From Colivivens sp963594655 (GTDB lineage Bacteria; Bacteroidota; Bacteroidia; Bacteroidales; Bacteroidaceae), in NCBI GenBank assembly GCA_963594655.1, contig CAVBFD010000007.1, positions 1-64,000 of the forward strand: a DNA stretch of 64,000 nucleotides. The letters run 5' to 3'. The position numbers were made by a program, and so were the translations under genes. Below the pieces are notes generated by a model. The model worked only from the letters and a program-made list of their open reading frames with translations. It had not been told where the DNA came from and ran no database searches. Each line of letters starts with the position of its first letter. The first letter of the stretch is position 1. This document shows, one piece after another, positions 16,501 through 24,863 of the stretch.

Positions 16501-17769
16501 ATGGGTTATCTATTTACATCGGAATCAGTTAGCGAAGGACATCCGGACAAGGTGGCAGACCAGATCTCGGATGCGGTACTCGACAATCTTCTGGCATTCG
16601 ACCCCGACTCAAAGGTGGCGTGCGAGACACTGGTCACTACCGGTCAGGTGGTCATCGCAGGTGAGGTAAAGTCGAAGGCTCACGTGGACCTGCGCGACGT
16701 GGCGAGGGAAGTAATCAGGAATATCGGCTACACCAAGGCGGAGTACAAGTTCGAGGCGGAGAGCTGCGGTATACTTTCCGCCATCCACGAGCAGAGCGCG
16801 GACATCAACCAGGGAGTGGACAGGAAAGAACGCGCGGACCAGGGGGCGGGCGACCAGGGCATCATGTTCGGTTACGCCACCAACGAGACGGACAACTACA
16901 TGCCTGTGTCACTGGACTTGAGCCACCACATTCTGGCGACTCTGGCGGAGATACGCCATGAAGGGAAGCAGATGACTTACCTGCGCCCTGACAGCAAGAG
17001 TCAGGTGACCATTGAGTACGGTGACGACGGAAAACCGGAGAGAATCGATTCCATCGTCGTTTCCACTCAGCACGACGAGTTCATGGACGATGATGAGGCT
17101 ATGCTCAGACAGATTACCGAGGACATCAAGGGGATACTGATACCGCGTGTCATCAGCGAGATTGACAATCCCCGTGTGAGGAGTCTCTTCACCGATGACA
17201 TCAAGTACTACATCAATCCTACCGGTAAGTTCGTCATCGGTGGGCCTCATGGTGACACGGGACTTACAGGACGTAAGATCATTGTGGACACCTATGGGGG
17301 CAAGGGAGCGCATGGCGGAGGCGCGTTCTCCGGTAAAGACCCGAGTAAGGTGGACCGTTCCGCAGCCTATGCGGCGCGCCATATAGCGAAGAACATGGTG
17401 GCTGCCGGTGTGGCTGACGAGATGCTGGTGCAACTCAGTTACGCCATCGGTGTGGCGCACCCGATAAGCATCTATGTGAACACCTACGGCCATTCCAAGG
17501 TGAACTGTTCCGACAAGGATATTGCTGATGTCATCGGCAGGATGTTCGACCTCACTCCGTACGCCATCGAGCGTGACCTGAAGTTGAGGGAACCGATATA
17601 CACTGAGACAGCAGCTTACGGTCATATGGGACGCAAGCCCCGGGTGGTGATAAAGAAGTTCCGCAATCCGTGCTGTCCCGGTGGAATACTCGAGAAGAAG
17701 GTGGAACTGTTCACATGGGAGAAACTCGATATGGTGGAGTCCATCAAGAAGGAGTTCCATATCGGTTGA
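16501..17769 (+). CDS. metK: S-adenosylmethionine synthetase
   Basis: 422 aa enzyme making SAM from methionine and ATP. Family signatures: SEGHPDKVADQISDAVLD at the N-terminus (ATP-binding His and Asp), GAGDQGIMFGYA (about residues 115-126) and GGGAFSGKDPSKVDRS (about 276-291, the P-loop-like element). It is slightly longer than the E. coli enzyme (384 aa), as in other Bacteroidota. A SAM-II riboswitch and short hairpin in its 148-nt leader point to feedback control by its own product. DUF4271 follows after 23 bp. Confidence 0.97.
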   Translation: MGYLFTSESVSEGHPDKVADQISDAVLDNLLAFDPDSKVACETLVTTGQVVIAGEVKSKAHVDLRDVAREVIRNIGYTKAEYKFEAESCGILSAIHEQSADINQGVDRKERADQGAGDQGIMFGYATNETDNYMPVSLDLSHHILATLAEIRHEGKQMTYLRPDSKSQVTIEYGDDGKPERIDSIVVSTQHDEFMDDDEAMLRQITEDIKGILIPRVISEIDNPRVRSLFTDDIKYYINPTGKFVIGGPHGDTGLTGRKIIVDTYGGKGAHGGGAFSGKDPSKVDRSAAYAARHIAKNMVAAGVADEMLVQLSYAIGVAHPISIYVNTYGHSKVNCSDKDIADVIGRMFDLTPYAIERDLKLREPIYTETAAYGHMGRKPRVVIKKFRNPCCPGGILEKKVELFTWEKLDMVESIKKEFHIG

Positions 17770-17792
17770 TGTGGAGATAAGCGGTTGAGGGC

Positions 17793-18467
17793 ATGGAAAG
17801 CGCGGCGAGGGCATACCTGTTGAGAAACGATGACATCGTGATGATTGGTGCCGTCCTGCTTTTCATGCTCTTCACGTTCGTGCTGTACCGAAGCAGCGCC
17901 ATCCTTCTGTACAAGTTCAACACGTTCTTCTCCTCGCGCCAGATATACGCCGCCAACGAGATACGCACAAGCGATCAGGAGCAGGTGGACATGTCATTGC
18001 TGGTGTTCATCGGTTGCCTGTCCGCAAGCACGATATTCTATTCCGCAGCCATAGGCGAGGCGCGGCCGGGACCGCAATACGGACTGCTGCTGCATATTTT
18101 CCTGGGTCTGGTGGCACTCATTGTGGCCAAGTGGATGCTCTATTCACTTGTCAACTGGACCTTCTTCCCCTCCGACCAGGGCCGTGGCTGGACCTCCTCG
18201 GTACTCTTCTCCCTGTCCGTCGTGTCAGTCTTCGCCTTCCCTCTGTCGCTCGTGCAGGTGTTCTGTGACTTGCCGCTTATCGACATACCGTTTTGTTTAG
18301 TTATAGTTGTCATTTTGCAGAAGATACTCTTACTCTTCAAGCTGTATGTTAATTTCCGCCCAAGAACGTATGGTGGTGTGCTGTTTTTTTTGTACTTTTG
18401 CAGCGTGGAATTGATACCGACGCTTGTCGTGTGGCATATTCTGAAGGAGACGATATTAAAACAGTAG
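17793..18467 (+). CDS. DUF4271 membrane protein
   Basis: 224 aa with about six or seven hydrophobic helices and no signal peptide cleavage site. The pattern is that of DUF4271, a Bacteroidota-specific inner-membrane family that commonly sits directly upstream of hemD. Function is not established. A short charged loop (RQIYAANEIRTSDQEQ) separates the first helix from the rest. The promoter box for hemD (18393-18400) lies inside the 3' part of this gene. Confidence 0.75.
   Translation: MESAARAYLLRNDDIVMIGAVLLFMLFTFVLYRSSAILLYKFNTFFSSRQIYAANEIRTSDQEQVDMSLLVFIGCLSASTIFYSAAIGEARPGPQYGLLLHIFLGLVALIVAKWMLYSLVNWTFFPSDQGRGWTSSVLFSLSVVSVFAFPLSLVQVFCDLPLIDIPFCLVIVVILQKILLLFKLYVNFRPRTYGGVLFFLYFCSVELIPTLVVWHILKETILKQ
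18393..18400 (+). promoter_or_regulatory. Possible internal promoter for hemD
   Basis: TACTTTTG matches TAnnTTTG and follows a run of eight T. It lies within the DUF4271 coding region, 89 nt before hemD. No -33 TTTG is evident. Confidence 0.4.
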
Positions 18468-18488
18468 GACAAACATACAAAGTGACTC

Positions 18489-19226
18489 ATGGCTAAAAAG
18501 ATTTTAGTTTCACAACCAAAACCTCAAACAGAGAAATCCCCTTATTTTGACGTCGCTGAGAAGTACGGTGCGGAGATAGTGTTCCGCCCCTTCATCAGGA
18601 TAGACCCTATGACTCCGACGGACTTCCGCCAGCAGAGGGTGTCAATACTCGACCATACGGCAGTGGTGTTCTGCTCACGTCATGCGATAGACCAGTTCTT
18701 CAGACTGTGCAAGGAACTGCGTGTGACCATTCCCGAGACAATGAAGTATTTCTGCAAGTCAGAGATGATAGGACTGTACCTTCAGAAGTACATCCAGTAC
18801 AGGAAGCGCAAGGTGTTCTTCCCTGTGACCGGACGTATTGAGGACCTCATCACCATCATGGTAAAGCACAAGACTGAGAGCTATTTCGTGCCACAGTCGT
18901 CCAAGCATGACGACGAGTTGAAGAACAGGTTGGACGAGGCTGGTCTGAAGCACTCTGAGGCCGTGATGTACTATACCATACAGAATGACTTCGCCCCGGA
19001 CGAGGCGTTCGACTACGACATCCTCGTGTTCTTCAGTCCCGAAGGTCTTCACTCACTGTTGAGGAACTTCCCGAACTTTGAACAGGGCGACATCGCCATC
19101 GCCTGTCTCGGTTCCAAGACCGTGGAGGAGGCTGAGAAACTGAACATCAGGGTGGACATGAAGCTCACTCCCGAGTTGCGTTCCGTTCCTGCGTTGCTTG
19201 AGGATTATCTGAAGACGCACCAGTAA
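18489..19226 (+). CDS. hemD: Uroporphyrinogen-III synthase-like protein
   Basis: 245 aa with the HemD two-lobed fold pattern: an N-terminal MAKKILVSQPKP strand, the VFCSRHAIDQFF segment (equivalent to the 'tS.nav..f' motif), VFFPVTGR, and FFSPEGLHSLL near residue 183. HemD closes and inverts hydroxymethylbilane to uroporphyrinogen III in tetrapyrrole synthesis. This is the divergent Bacteroidota version; no other heme genes are nearby. It is followed after 34 bp by rnpA, yidD and a TatD-type gene in a likely operon, an arrangement common in Bacteroidales. Confidence 0.85.
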   Translation: MAKKILVSQPKPQTEKSPYFDVAEKYGAEIVFRPFIRIDPMTPTDFRQQRVSILDHTAVVFCSRHAIDQFFRLCKELRVTIPETMKYFCKSEMIGLYLQKYIQYRKRKVFFPVTGRIEDLITIMVKHKTESYFVPQSSKHDDELKNRLDEAGLKHSEAVMYYTIQNDFAPDEAFDYDILVFFSPEGLHSLLRNFPNFEQGDIAIACLGSKTVEEAEKLNIRVDMKLTPELRSVPALLEDYLKTHQ

Positions 19227-19260
19227 CAGCTGTGCGCTGACTTGTTATATATAAGTATTA

Positions 19261-19641
19261 TTGCAGAGAGAGAGATTCAGAAAGGCAGAGCGGATAACGA
19301 GCAAGCTGCTCATTGACCGTTTGTTTGAAGGGGAAAACACGTCGGCTGTTGTGTTCCCCTTTAGATTAATATTTGCCAGAATCCCAAAGGGCGAATATCC
19401 CTCATATATGTTCGTGAGTGTTCCCAAGAAACGGTTTCACAACGCCGTTGACAGGAACAGGATGAAGCGGTTGACTCGTGAGGCTTACAGGAAACGGAAA
19501 TGGGAACTGTGGGACTGCATGGAGGACAAGGACTACAGTATAGCCATCGCTTTCGTGTGTGTCGCCCCACAACTCTGTTCCTACACCACGGTCTATAAGG
19601 GTATGGGGAAGGCGATGGGCAGGATCATACAGACATTATGA
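19261..19641 (+). CDS. rnpA: Ribonuclease P protein component
   Basis: 126 aa basic protein that assists the RNase P RNA in trimming the 5' end of tRNA precursors. The N-terminus RKAERITSKLLIDRLFEGE and the signature KKRFHNAVDRNRMKRLTREAYRK (RNR motif, about residues 59-81, here described as SVPKKRFHNAV then DRNRMKRLTREAYR) are characteristic. No ATG precedes the conserved part, so the start is probably the TTG at 19261. yidD starts 9 nt after the stop, the usual rnpA-yidD pairing. Confidence 0.93.
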   Translation: MQRERFRKAERITSKLLIDRLFEGENTSAVVFPFRLIFARIPKGEYPSYMFVSVPKKRFHNAVDRNRMKRLTREAYRKRKWELWDCMEDKDYSIAIAFVCVAPQLCSYTTVYKGMGKAMGRIIQTL

Positions 19642-19650
19642 GGGGTGTGT

Positions 19651-19908
19651 ATGAACCGTGTATGTATAAATAAGGTGTGGACGTGTGTTAATAAGCTGTT
19701 GGCGTTCGTCCTGCTTATACCCATATTCTTCTACAGACGCTGTATATCGCCGATGTTTCCGCCCACCTGTAGGTTCACGCCCACTTGTTCGCAGTACGCT
19801 ATAGAAGCCATCAGGAAGCACGGCCCGTTCTACGGCACTTACCTTGCCGTGCGGCGCATCCTGCGTTGTCATCCGTGGGGCGGTTCTGGTTATGACCCTG
19901 TACCGTAG
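19651..19908 (+). CDS. yidD: Membrane protein insertion efficiency factor YidD
   Basis: 85 aa. One N-terminal amphipathic/hydrophobic segment (LLAFVLLIPIFFYRRCISP) is followed by the family signature CRFTPTCSQYAIEAIRKHG and the ending RCHPWGGSGYDPVP. The family aids YidC-dependent membrane protein insertion. The ATG at 19651 is preferred over a GTG two codons upstream. Fifth-to-last residues GYDPVP are a hallmark of the family's C-terminus. It lies between rnpA and a TatD-type gene. Confidence 0.94.
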   Translation: MNRVCINKVWTCVNKLLAFVLLIPIFFYRRCISPMFPPTCRFTPTCSQYAIEAIRKHGPFYGTYLAVRRILRCHPWGGSGYDPVP

Positions 19909-19927
19909 TGGCACACACGTTACAGCT

Positions 19928-20587
19928 ATGATTCCCTATATCGACATACATACTCACAACCGTACCGTATCCTGTGACGTGAAGGCGGTTTTCAACCGTG
20001 ATTATGACGAGCAGATAGTGCCGTCCTGCTCCATTGGCATACACCCCTATCTATCGGTGCGCGCTTTGTCGTCCCCCGACTTCATCGACCGCAGTATAGC
20101 GCAACTGAGGCGTAAGGCGGCTACGGATGAGGTCATCGCCATAGGGGAAGCGGGACTGGACAGCACGAGGGGTGCAGACATGGATACGCAGACTGAACTG
20201 TTCCGTAGACAGGTGGAAGTAGCCGAGGAGGTGGGGAAACCGCTGGTCATACACTGTGTCAGACAGTACGATGAAATCATACGGATGAAGAAGCGGATAA
20301 AGCCTGTGCAGACATGGATAGTGCATGGTTTCAGGAAGAACGGACAGACGGCGCGGCAACTGATAGGCCAGGGAATGGAACTCTCGTTCGGTAACCGCTA
20401 CAACGCTGAGGCTTTACAGTTAGCCTATTCAAGCGGTCATCTATGGCTGGAGACCGACGAGAGCGGTATGGATATAAGGGGGCATTATGGGAACGTGGCG
20501 GTGGTATTGGGTGTTTCGGCGGAAGAACTGAAACTCAAGATATACAGTCAAGCAGTGCGGCTATCGTCCGCTTTTCTCCGGGAATGA
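19928..20587 (+). CDS. TatD-family metal-dependent hydrolase
   Basis: 219 aa TIM-barrel hydrolase. Probable metal ligands: His-Thr-His in DIHTHN, Glu in GEAGLD, His in IHCVRQYDE, His in IVHGFRKNGQ and Asp in ETDESG. TatD proteins are Mg2+-dependent DNases or D-aminoacyl-tRNA-processing enzymes; substrate is not deducible here, and the chain is somewhat shorter than E. coli TatD (260 aa). The ATG at 19928 is preferred because the longer frame overlaps yidD. Its last 53 bp overlap the end of folK on the other strand. Confidence 0.88.
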   Translation: MIPYIDIHTHNRTVSCDVKAVFNRDYDEQIVPSCSIGIHPYLSVRALSSPDFIDRSIAQLRRKAATDEVIAIGEAGLDSTRGADMDTQTELFRRQVEVAEEVGKPLVIHCVRQYDEIIRMKKRIKPVQTWIVHGFRKNGQTARQLIGQGMELSFGNRYNAEALQLAYSSGHLWLETDESGMDIRGHYGNVAVVLGVSAEELKLKIYSQAVRLSSAFLRE

Positions 20588-20999
20588 TAAGGTCGGGGGC
20601 AATCATGCTCAGTGGTTCAAGCACGAAACGGCGTTCCTTCATCCGTGGGTGGGGAAGTGTGAGACAGACTGAATCCACCGTGATGTCGTCGTACACCAGT
20701 ATGTCGATGTCGATGATACGGTCACTGTAGATGCCGTCCACCGACTTATGGTCGCGCCCGAGGTCACGCTCTATCTGTTGCGTGACATGCAGCAGACCTG
20801 TGGGCGACATCTCCGTCTCCACCTTCACCGCAGCGTTAAGGAACATGTTGCCGCTGATGAAACCGACCGGTTCGGTCACGATAAAATCGGATTGGGACAC
20901 CACAGTCCCAATCCGATTTTTTATCATGGCGATGGCTTCGTTGAGGTTGCTCTGCCTGTTGCCCAAGTTAGTGCCAAGTCCCAGATAGACTATATGCAT
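20535..20999 (-). CDS. folK: 6-Hydroxymethyl-7,8-dihydropterin pyrophosphokinase
   Basis: 154 aa enzyme of folate synthesis that transfers pyrophosphate from ATP to hydroxymethyldihydropterin. Motifs: GLGTNLGNR near the N-terminus, TEPVGF, and RDHKSVDGIYSDRIIDIDIL, the version of the RxxDRxxDxDIL signature that binds ATP and magnesium. It starts with the ATG at 20999 (a GTG immediately upstream is less likely). Last gene of the minus-strand run from miaB; its 3' end overlaps the oppositely oriented TatD gene by 53 bp, leaving no room for an ordinary terminator. Confidence 0.94.
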   Translation of the reverse strand: MHIVYLGLGTNLGNRQSNLNEAIAMIKNRIGTVVSQSDFIVTEPVGFISGNMFLNAAVKVETEMSPTGLLHVTQQIERDLGRDHKSVDGIYSDRIIDIDILVYDDITVDSVCLTLPHPRMKERRFVLEPLSMIAPDLIIPGEKRTIAALLDCIS

Positions 21000-21013
21000 C
21001 ACACTCTCGTCTA

Positions 21014-22072
21014 TCAGTCTACCATGAGCAACGCGTCGCCGTACGATCCGAAGTGATAGCCCTCCTTCACTGCTGTCTCATACGCATGCTTGGTGTATTC
21101 GTATCCGCCGAAGGCGCACTGCATCATGTACATGAGTGACATAGGCAACTGGAAGTTGGCCACGAAGGCGTTTGCCACACCGAACTCGTACGGAGGGAAG
21201 ATGAACTTGTTGGTCCATCCCTCGAACTCCTTCAGGATGCCGCCGGGACCTACAGCCGTCTCGATGGCGCGCATGGTCGTAGTGCCTACGGCACAGATTC
21301 TGTGTCCCTCTTCCTTCGCCTTGTTGACCATTTCGCAGGATTCCTTCCCGATGATAATCTGTTCACTGTCCGTCTTGTGCTTGGTGAGGTCTTCCACATC
21401 GATGGCGCGGAAGTTGCCCAGTCCGGCGTGCAGGGTGATGAACGTGCGGTCGATACCCTTTATCTCCATACGCTTCAGCAGTTCACGGGAGAAGTGGAGA
21501 CCTGTGGCTGGAGCAGTCACAGCCCCTTCCTTGTCGGCAAAGATGGTCTGGAAGTTTTCCATGTCCTCCGGTGTCGCCTTCCTGTGCGCCCTCACCTCGT
21601 CTGTTATAGGAGCCTCGCCCAAGGCGTAGAGGGCCTCCTTGAACTCATCATGAGGTCCGTCGTAGAGGAAACGCAGTGTGCGGCCTCTTGAAGTGGTGTT
21701 GTCGATGACCTCAGCCACCATGGAGTTGTCAGGTCCGAAATACAGTTTGTTGCCAATCCTTATCTTCCTTGCGGGGTCTACAAGCACATCCCACAGTCTT
21801 GCCCTCTCGTCAAGCTCACGCAGGAGGAACACCTCAATCGTGGCGCCAGTCTTCTCCTTGTTGCCGTAGAGGCGCGCGGGAAACATCTTGGTGTCGTTAA
21901 GGATGAACACATCCTTGTCGTCGAAGTAGTTGATGATGTCCTTGAACAGGCAATGTTCCAGATCTCCCGTAGACTTGTGCAGTACCATCAGCCGGGCCTC
22001 GTCCCTGTTGAAGGGCGGCTCAAGTCCGATGTTCTCTTCGGGTAGTCTGAATTTGAATTGTGAAAGCTTCAT
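21014..22072 (-). CDS. queA: S-adenosylmethionine:tRNA ribosyltransferase-isomerase
   Basis: 352 aa. QueA moves the ribosyl part of SAM to preQ1 in tRNA to make epoxyqueuosine. The N-terminus MKLSQFKFRLPEENI, the segment FILNDTKMFPARLYG and the C-terminal half with GTTTMRAIETA and FIFPPYEFGVANAFVANFQLP are family hallmarks. The next queuosine step, QueG, is encoded far away in this window (44879-45856). truB lies 12 bp upstream and folK 14 bp downstream on the same strand. Confidence 0.96.
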   Translation of the reverse strand: MKLSQFKFRLPEENIGLEPPFNRDEARLMVLHKSTGDLEHCLFKDIINYFDDKDVFILNDTKMFPARLYGNKEKTGATIEVFLLRELDERARLWDVLVDPARKIRIGNKLYFGPDNSMVAEVIDNTTSRGRTLRFLYDGPHDEFKEALYALGEAPITDEVRAHRKATPEDMENFQTIFADKEGAVTAPATGLHFSRELLKRMEIKGIDRTFITLHAGLGNFRAIDVEDLTKHKTDSEQIIIGKESCEMVNKAKEEGHRICAVGTTTMRAIETAVGPGGILKEFEGWTNKFIFPPYEFGVANAFVANFQLPMSLMYMMQCAFGGYEYTKHAYETAVKEGYHFGSYGDALLMVD

Positions 22073-22084
22073 TTTTCCGTATAA

Positions 22085-22801
22085 TTACTTATCTGTATTT
22101 GTATCAATCTTTATGTCCTGTGCGTCGAGCCAGGAGTCGAACTCGTTGATGTCGAGGCAGTCAACGAGCCTGAACTGTCCCACTCGTGTGCGGCACAGGT
22201 CTGTAAGGTAAGCTCCTGAACCCAGTGCCTCGCCTATGTCCCTCGCCAGTGCCCTTATGTACGTGCCTTTGCTGCATACCACCCTTATCATGACACTCTC
22301 GGGTATGTCGCAATGCATCAGTTCGATCTCATCGATGGTGAGCTGTTTGGCTTTCAGTTCCACCTCTTCGCCCTTGCGGGCGAGACTGTACGCGCGTTTG
22401 CCGTTTATCTTCACCGCCGAGTAGACCGGTGGCACCTGCATGACCGAACCTACGAACCGGGTCAGTGTCTCTTCTATGAGTTCACGTGTGATGTGGCCGG
22501 TGGGATAGGTTGCGTCCTCCTCCGTCTCCTTGTCGAACGAGGGTGTGGTAGCCCCCAACTTCAGTGTCGCCACATATTCCTTCACCCCTGCCTGCAGGTT
22601 GTCAATCCGTTTGGTCGCCTTACCTGTGCATATCACGAGAACGCCTGTAGCCAGCGGATCGAGAGTCCCTGCGTGTCCGACCTTCAACTTACGGGTTTTC
22701 ATACGGCATTTCAGCGCGCCCCTGACCTTCGACACGAGGTCGAATGAGGTCCAGCCGTAGGGTTTATTGAAACAGAGAGTCTCGCCTGCCTGTGGGTTCA
22801 T
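22085..22801 (-). CDS. truB: tRNA pseudouridine(55) synthase
   Basis: 238 aa. It makes pseudouridine 55 in the T-loop of tRNA. The catalytic Asp is in HAGTLDPLATGVL (about residue 46), preceded by KPYGWTSFDLVSKVRG; the later motifs PPVYSAVKINGKRAY and CSKGTYIRALARDIG are present. The chain lacks the C-terminal PUA-like domain of longer TruB proteins, which is usual in this phylum. It lies between uppP and queA in the miaB-folK run. Confidence 0.95.
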   Translation of the reverse strand: MNPQAGETLCFNKPYGWTSFDLVSKVRGALKCRMKTRKLKVGHAGTLDPLATGVLVICTGKATKRIDNLQAGVKEYVATLKLGATTPSFDKETEEDATYPTGHITRELIEETLTRFVGSVMQVPPVYSAVKINGKRAYSLARKGEEVELKAKQLTIDEIELMHCDIPESVMIRVVCSKGTYIRALARDIGEALGSGAYLTDLCRTRVGQFRLVDCLDINEFDSWLDAQDIKIDTNTDK

Positions 22802-22831
22802 CTGCCAACTGGTTTTTATTGGTATCTGTCG

Positions 22832-23674
22832 TCATGCCGCCAACTGCCATATGATGGTGGCGAGTCCTACAATGGCGCAATAGACAGCGAAATAAATCAT
22901 CTTGCCGCGCTTGACAAGGCCGATCATCCACTTGCAAGCCACACATCCTGTGATGAAGGCGGCAAGGAAGCCTACAACCAATGCCATCGGGGTGATGCCC
23001 TCCATGGCGGTCTCCACGCCCTGTTCAATCATGTCCTTGGCGTCGAGAAGCGCCATTCCCAGAATCGGTGGAATCGCCATGAGGAACGAGAACTCAGCCA
23101 ACCGCTCCTTCTTGTCGCCCAGAATCAGTCCAGTACCGATGGTGCTGCCCGAACGTGACAGTCCCGGCAGTACGGCTACCGCCTGTGCGATACCGATTAT
23201 GAGAGCGTCCTTCAGGGATATGTATTCCTTCTCCCTCGGTTTGGAGTAGTAGGAGAACGAGAGCAAGGCGGCGGTGACTATCAGACATACGCCCACCACC
23301 ATGAGGTTGGTGAACAGTTGCTCCACAGCGTCCTTGAAGAACAGTCCGACGATACCTATCGGAATCATCGATATTATGATGTTGAGCAGGTAGTTCTGCT
23401 CCTCGTTCAGTCGTCTTATGCCGTGCCGGCTGGGCGTGCGGTTCTTGTCGCACTTGAATGACCCTACAAGAATCCACGCTATCTCCTTCCACAGGATTAC
23501 CAGTGTACTCATTACCGTGGCGACATGCACCACCACAGTGAACGGCATAATCTGGTCGGGGTCCTCGATGCCGAGCAGTTCACCTGCGATCATCAGGTGT
23601 CCGCTGCTGCTGACAGGGAGGTACTCGGTAAGTCCCTGGAAGATTCCCATCAATAAGGCTTGTAACCAATCCAT
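22832..23674 (-). CDS. uppP: Undecaprenyl-diphosphatase
   Basis: 280 aa multi-pass membrane enzyme (BacA family) that removes a phosphate from undecaprenyl pyrophosphate, recycling the carrier for peptidoglycan and surface glycans. Both catalytic motifs are clear: GLTEYLPVSSSGH near residues 15-27 and GLSRSGSTIGTGL near 171-183. Seven or eight hydrophobic helices. Located between DUF3098 and truB, an order common in Bacteroidota. Confidence 0.96.
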   Translation of the reverse strand: MDWLQALLMGIFQGLTEYLPVSSSGHLMIAGELLGIEDPDQIMPFTVVVHVATVMSTLVILWKEIAWILVGSFKCDKNRTPSRHGIRRLNEEQNYLLNIIISMIPIGIVGLFFKDAVEQLFTNLMVVGVCLIVTAALLSFSYYSKPREKEYISLKDALIIGIAQAVAVLPGLSRSGSTIGTGLILGDKKERLAEFSFLMAIPPILGMALLDAKDMIEQGVETAMEGITPMALVVGFLAAFITGCVACKWMIGLVKRGKMIYFAVYCAIVGLATIIWQLAA

Positions 23675-23686
23675 AGTCTATATAGT

Positions 23687-23938
23687 TTATTTGTTTTCCT
23701 GCTCCCTGTAGTCTCTCCTTTTTGGTTTTACGAGTATGGCGGCAACCACGAAGAGAAAACCGAAAAGTGCGGTCATCGGGGCGACCTTGATTCTCAGGTC
23801 ACTGAATATCTCGGGATTGAATGTGTCTTCAGTCGTTCCCTCACCTGCCATAAGCACGAATCCAACGACTATTATCACGATACCTATACCAAGCATGATA
23901 TAGTTGCGTGTGCCGAAAGCCAAATCTGATTTGTTCAT
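23687..23938 (-). CDS. DUF3098 small membrane protein
   Basis: 83 aa with two predicted transmembrane helices (about residues 14-32 and 53-70) separated by an extracytoplasmic loop, and a basic C-terminus (KPKRRDYREQENK). Start MNKSDLAFGTRNYIMLGIG is typical of DUF3098, a Bacteroidota family encoded between ftsX and uppP. Function unknown; the place next to ftsX and uppP suggests an envelope or division role. Confidence 0.82.
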   Translation of the reverse strand: MNKSDLAFGTRNYIMLGIGIVIIVVGFVLMAGEGTTEDTFNPEIFSDLRIKVAPMTALFGFLFVVAAILVKPKRRDYREQENK

Positions 23939-23971
23939 TTATATGGGATTTAAGTTTGTATGTCAGTAATG

Positions 23972-24844
23972 TTAGATATGGTACAGTTCGTTGCTGTTCA
24001 TCTTCAGGTATTTGGAGAGGGACACGAAGGTACACATGAATGTGATGAGCAGACCGAAGACGAGGACTGACAGTCCGACTATAAGCATCACCTTCATGTC
24101 CACCACCGTATTTATCTCAGGTTCAAAGGTGCGCGCCCAGTACACGCCGCCGAGAATCACAGCGTCCGCCAGCATGGCGGAAAGCACTCCAAGGAGCAGT
24201 CCCTGGTTGAGGAACGGCCTACGGATGAAGCCCCAGCTCGCCCCCACCAGTTTCATGGTGTTGATGAGGAAACGGTGTGAGAAGATGGTCAGTTGCACCG
24301 TGTTGTTTATCAGTGCGAACGATATGTACGTGAACAGTGCGGCTATGATGAGCAGGATGACACTGAACTTCCTTATGTTCTTGTTCACTGAGTCCATCAG
24401 TTCCTTCTGGTATATCACGTCCATCACCTTGTTGGTCGCCTTCAACTGTCCTGTAATCTTGTCCAGACTGGCGTTGTTGGCGTATTCCGACTTCACCTTA
24501 ATCTCGAACGAGGCGGTGAAGGGGTTGTAGCGCAGGAACTCCGAAGGGTCGGAACCCATCTCCACGCACTGGTCGTGGAGCGCCTGTTCCTTGGATATGT
24601 ACTTGAGCGACTTCACGTAGGGCTGTGCCTTCAGCGATGCCTGGAACGACTCTATCTCGCCCTGCGATATGTCGTCGTTCAGCAGCACACTTATGTTGAT
24701 GTTCTCCCTCACGTAATCGGACAGGTTGCGCGCGGTGAACACGAACAGCACTATCGTCCCGAGCAGTACCAGTACCAGTGTGGTACTTATGAGAGCTGTC
24801 ACAAACTGAGTGCTAAGCAGCCTTGAGTCCTTATGCTTTGCCAT
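23972..24844 (-). CDS. ftsX: Cell division protein FtsX
   Basis: 290 aa permease-like protein of the FtsEX complex, which couples ATP hydrolysis by FtsE to activation of peptidoglycan hydrolases. One N-terminal helix (about 20-45), a periplasmic domain (about 46-160) and three C-terminal helices. No ftsE lies beside it, unlike in E. coli. DUF3098 follows after 33 bp and miaB precedes by 19 bp. Confidence 0.93.
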   Translation of the reverse strand: MAKHKDSRLLSTQFVTALISTTLVLVLLGTIVLFVFTARNLSDYVRENINISVLLNDDISQGEIESFQASLKAQPYVKSLKYISKEQALHDQCVEMGSDPSEFLRYNPFTASFEIKVKSEYANNASLDKITGQLKATNKVMDVIYQKELMDSVNKNIRKFSVILLIIAALFTYISFALINNTVQLTIFSHRFLINTMKLVGASWGFIRRPFLNQGLLLGVLSAMLADAVILGGVYWARTFEPEINTVVDMKVMLIVGLSVLVFGLLITFMCTFVSLSKYLKMNSNELYHI

Positions 24845-24863
24845 CTTGTATCTCTGATTTTTT

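Noticed and set aside
16501..17769. preQ1 or SAM-I riboswitch before metK
   Set aside because: None of the SAM-I kink-turn or preQ1 signatures is present; the sequence fits SAM-II instead.
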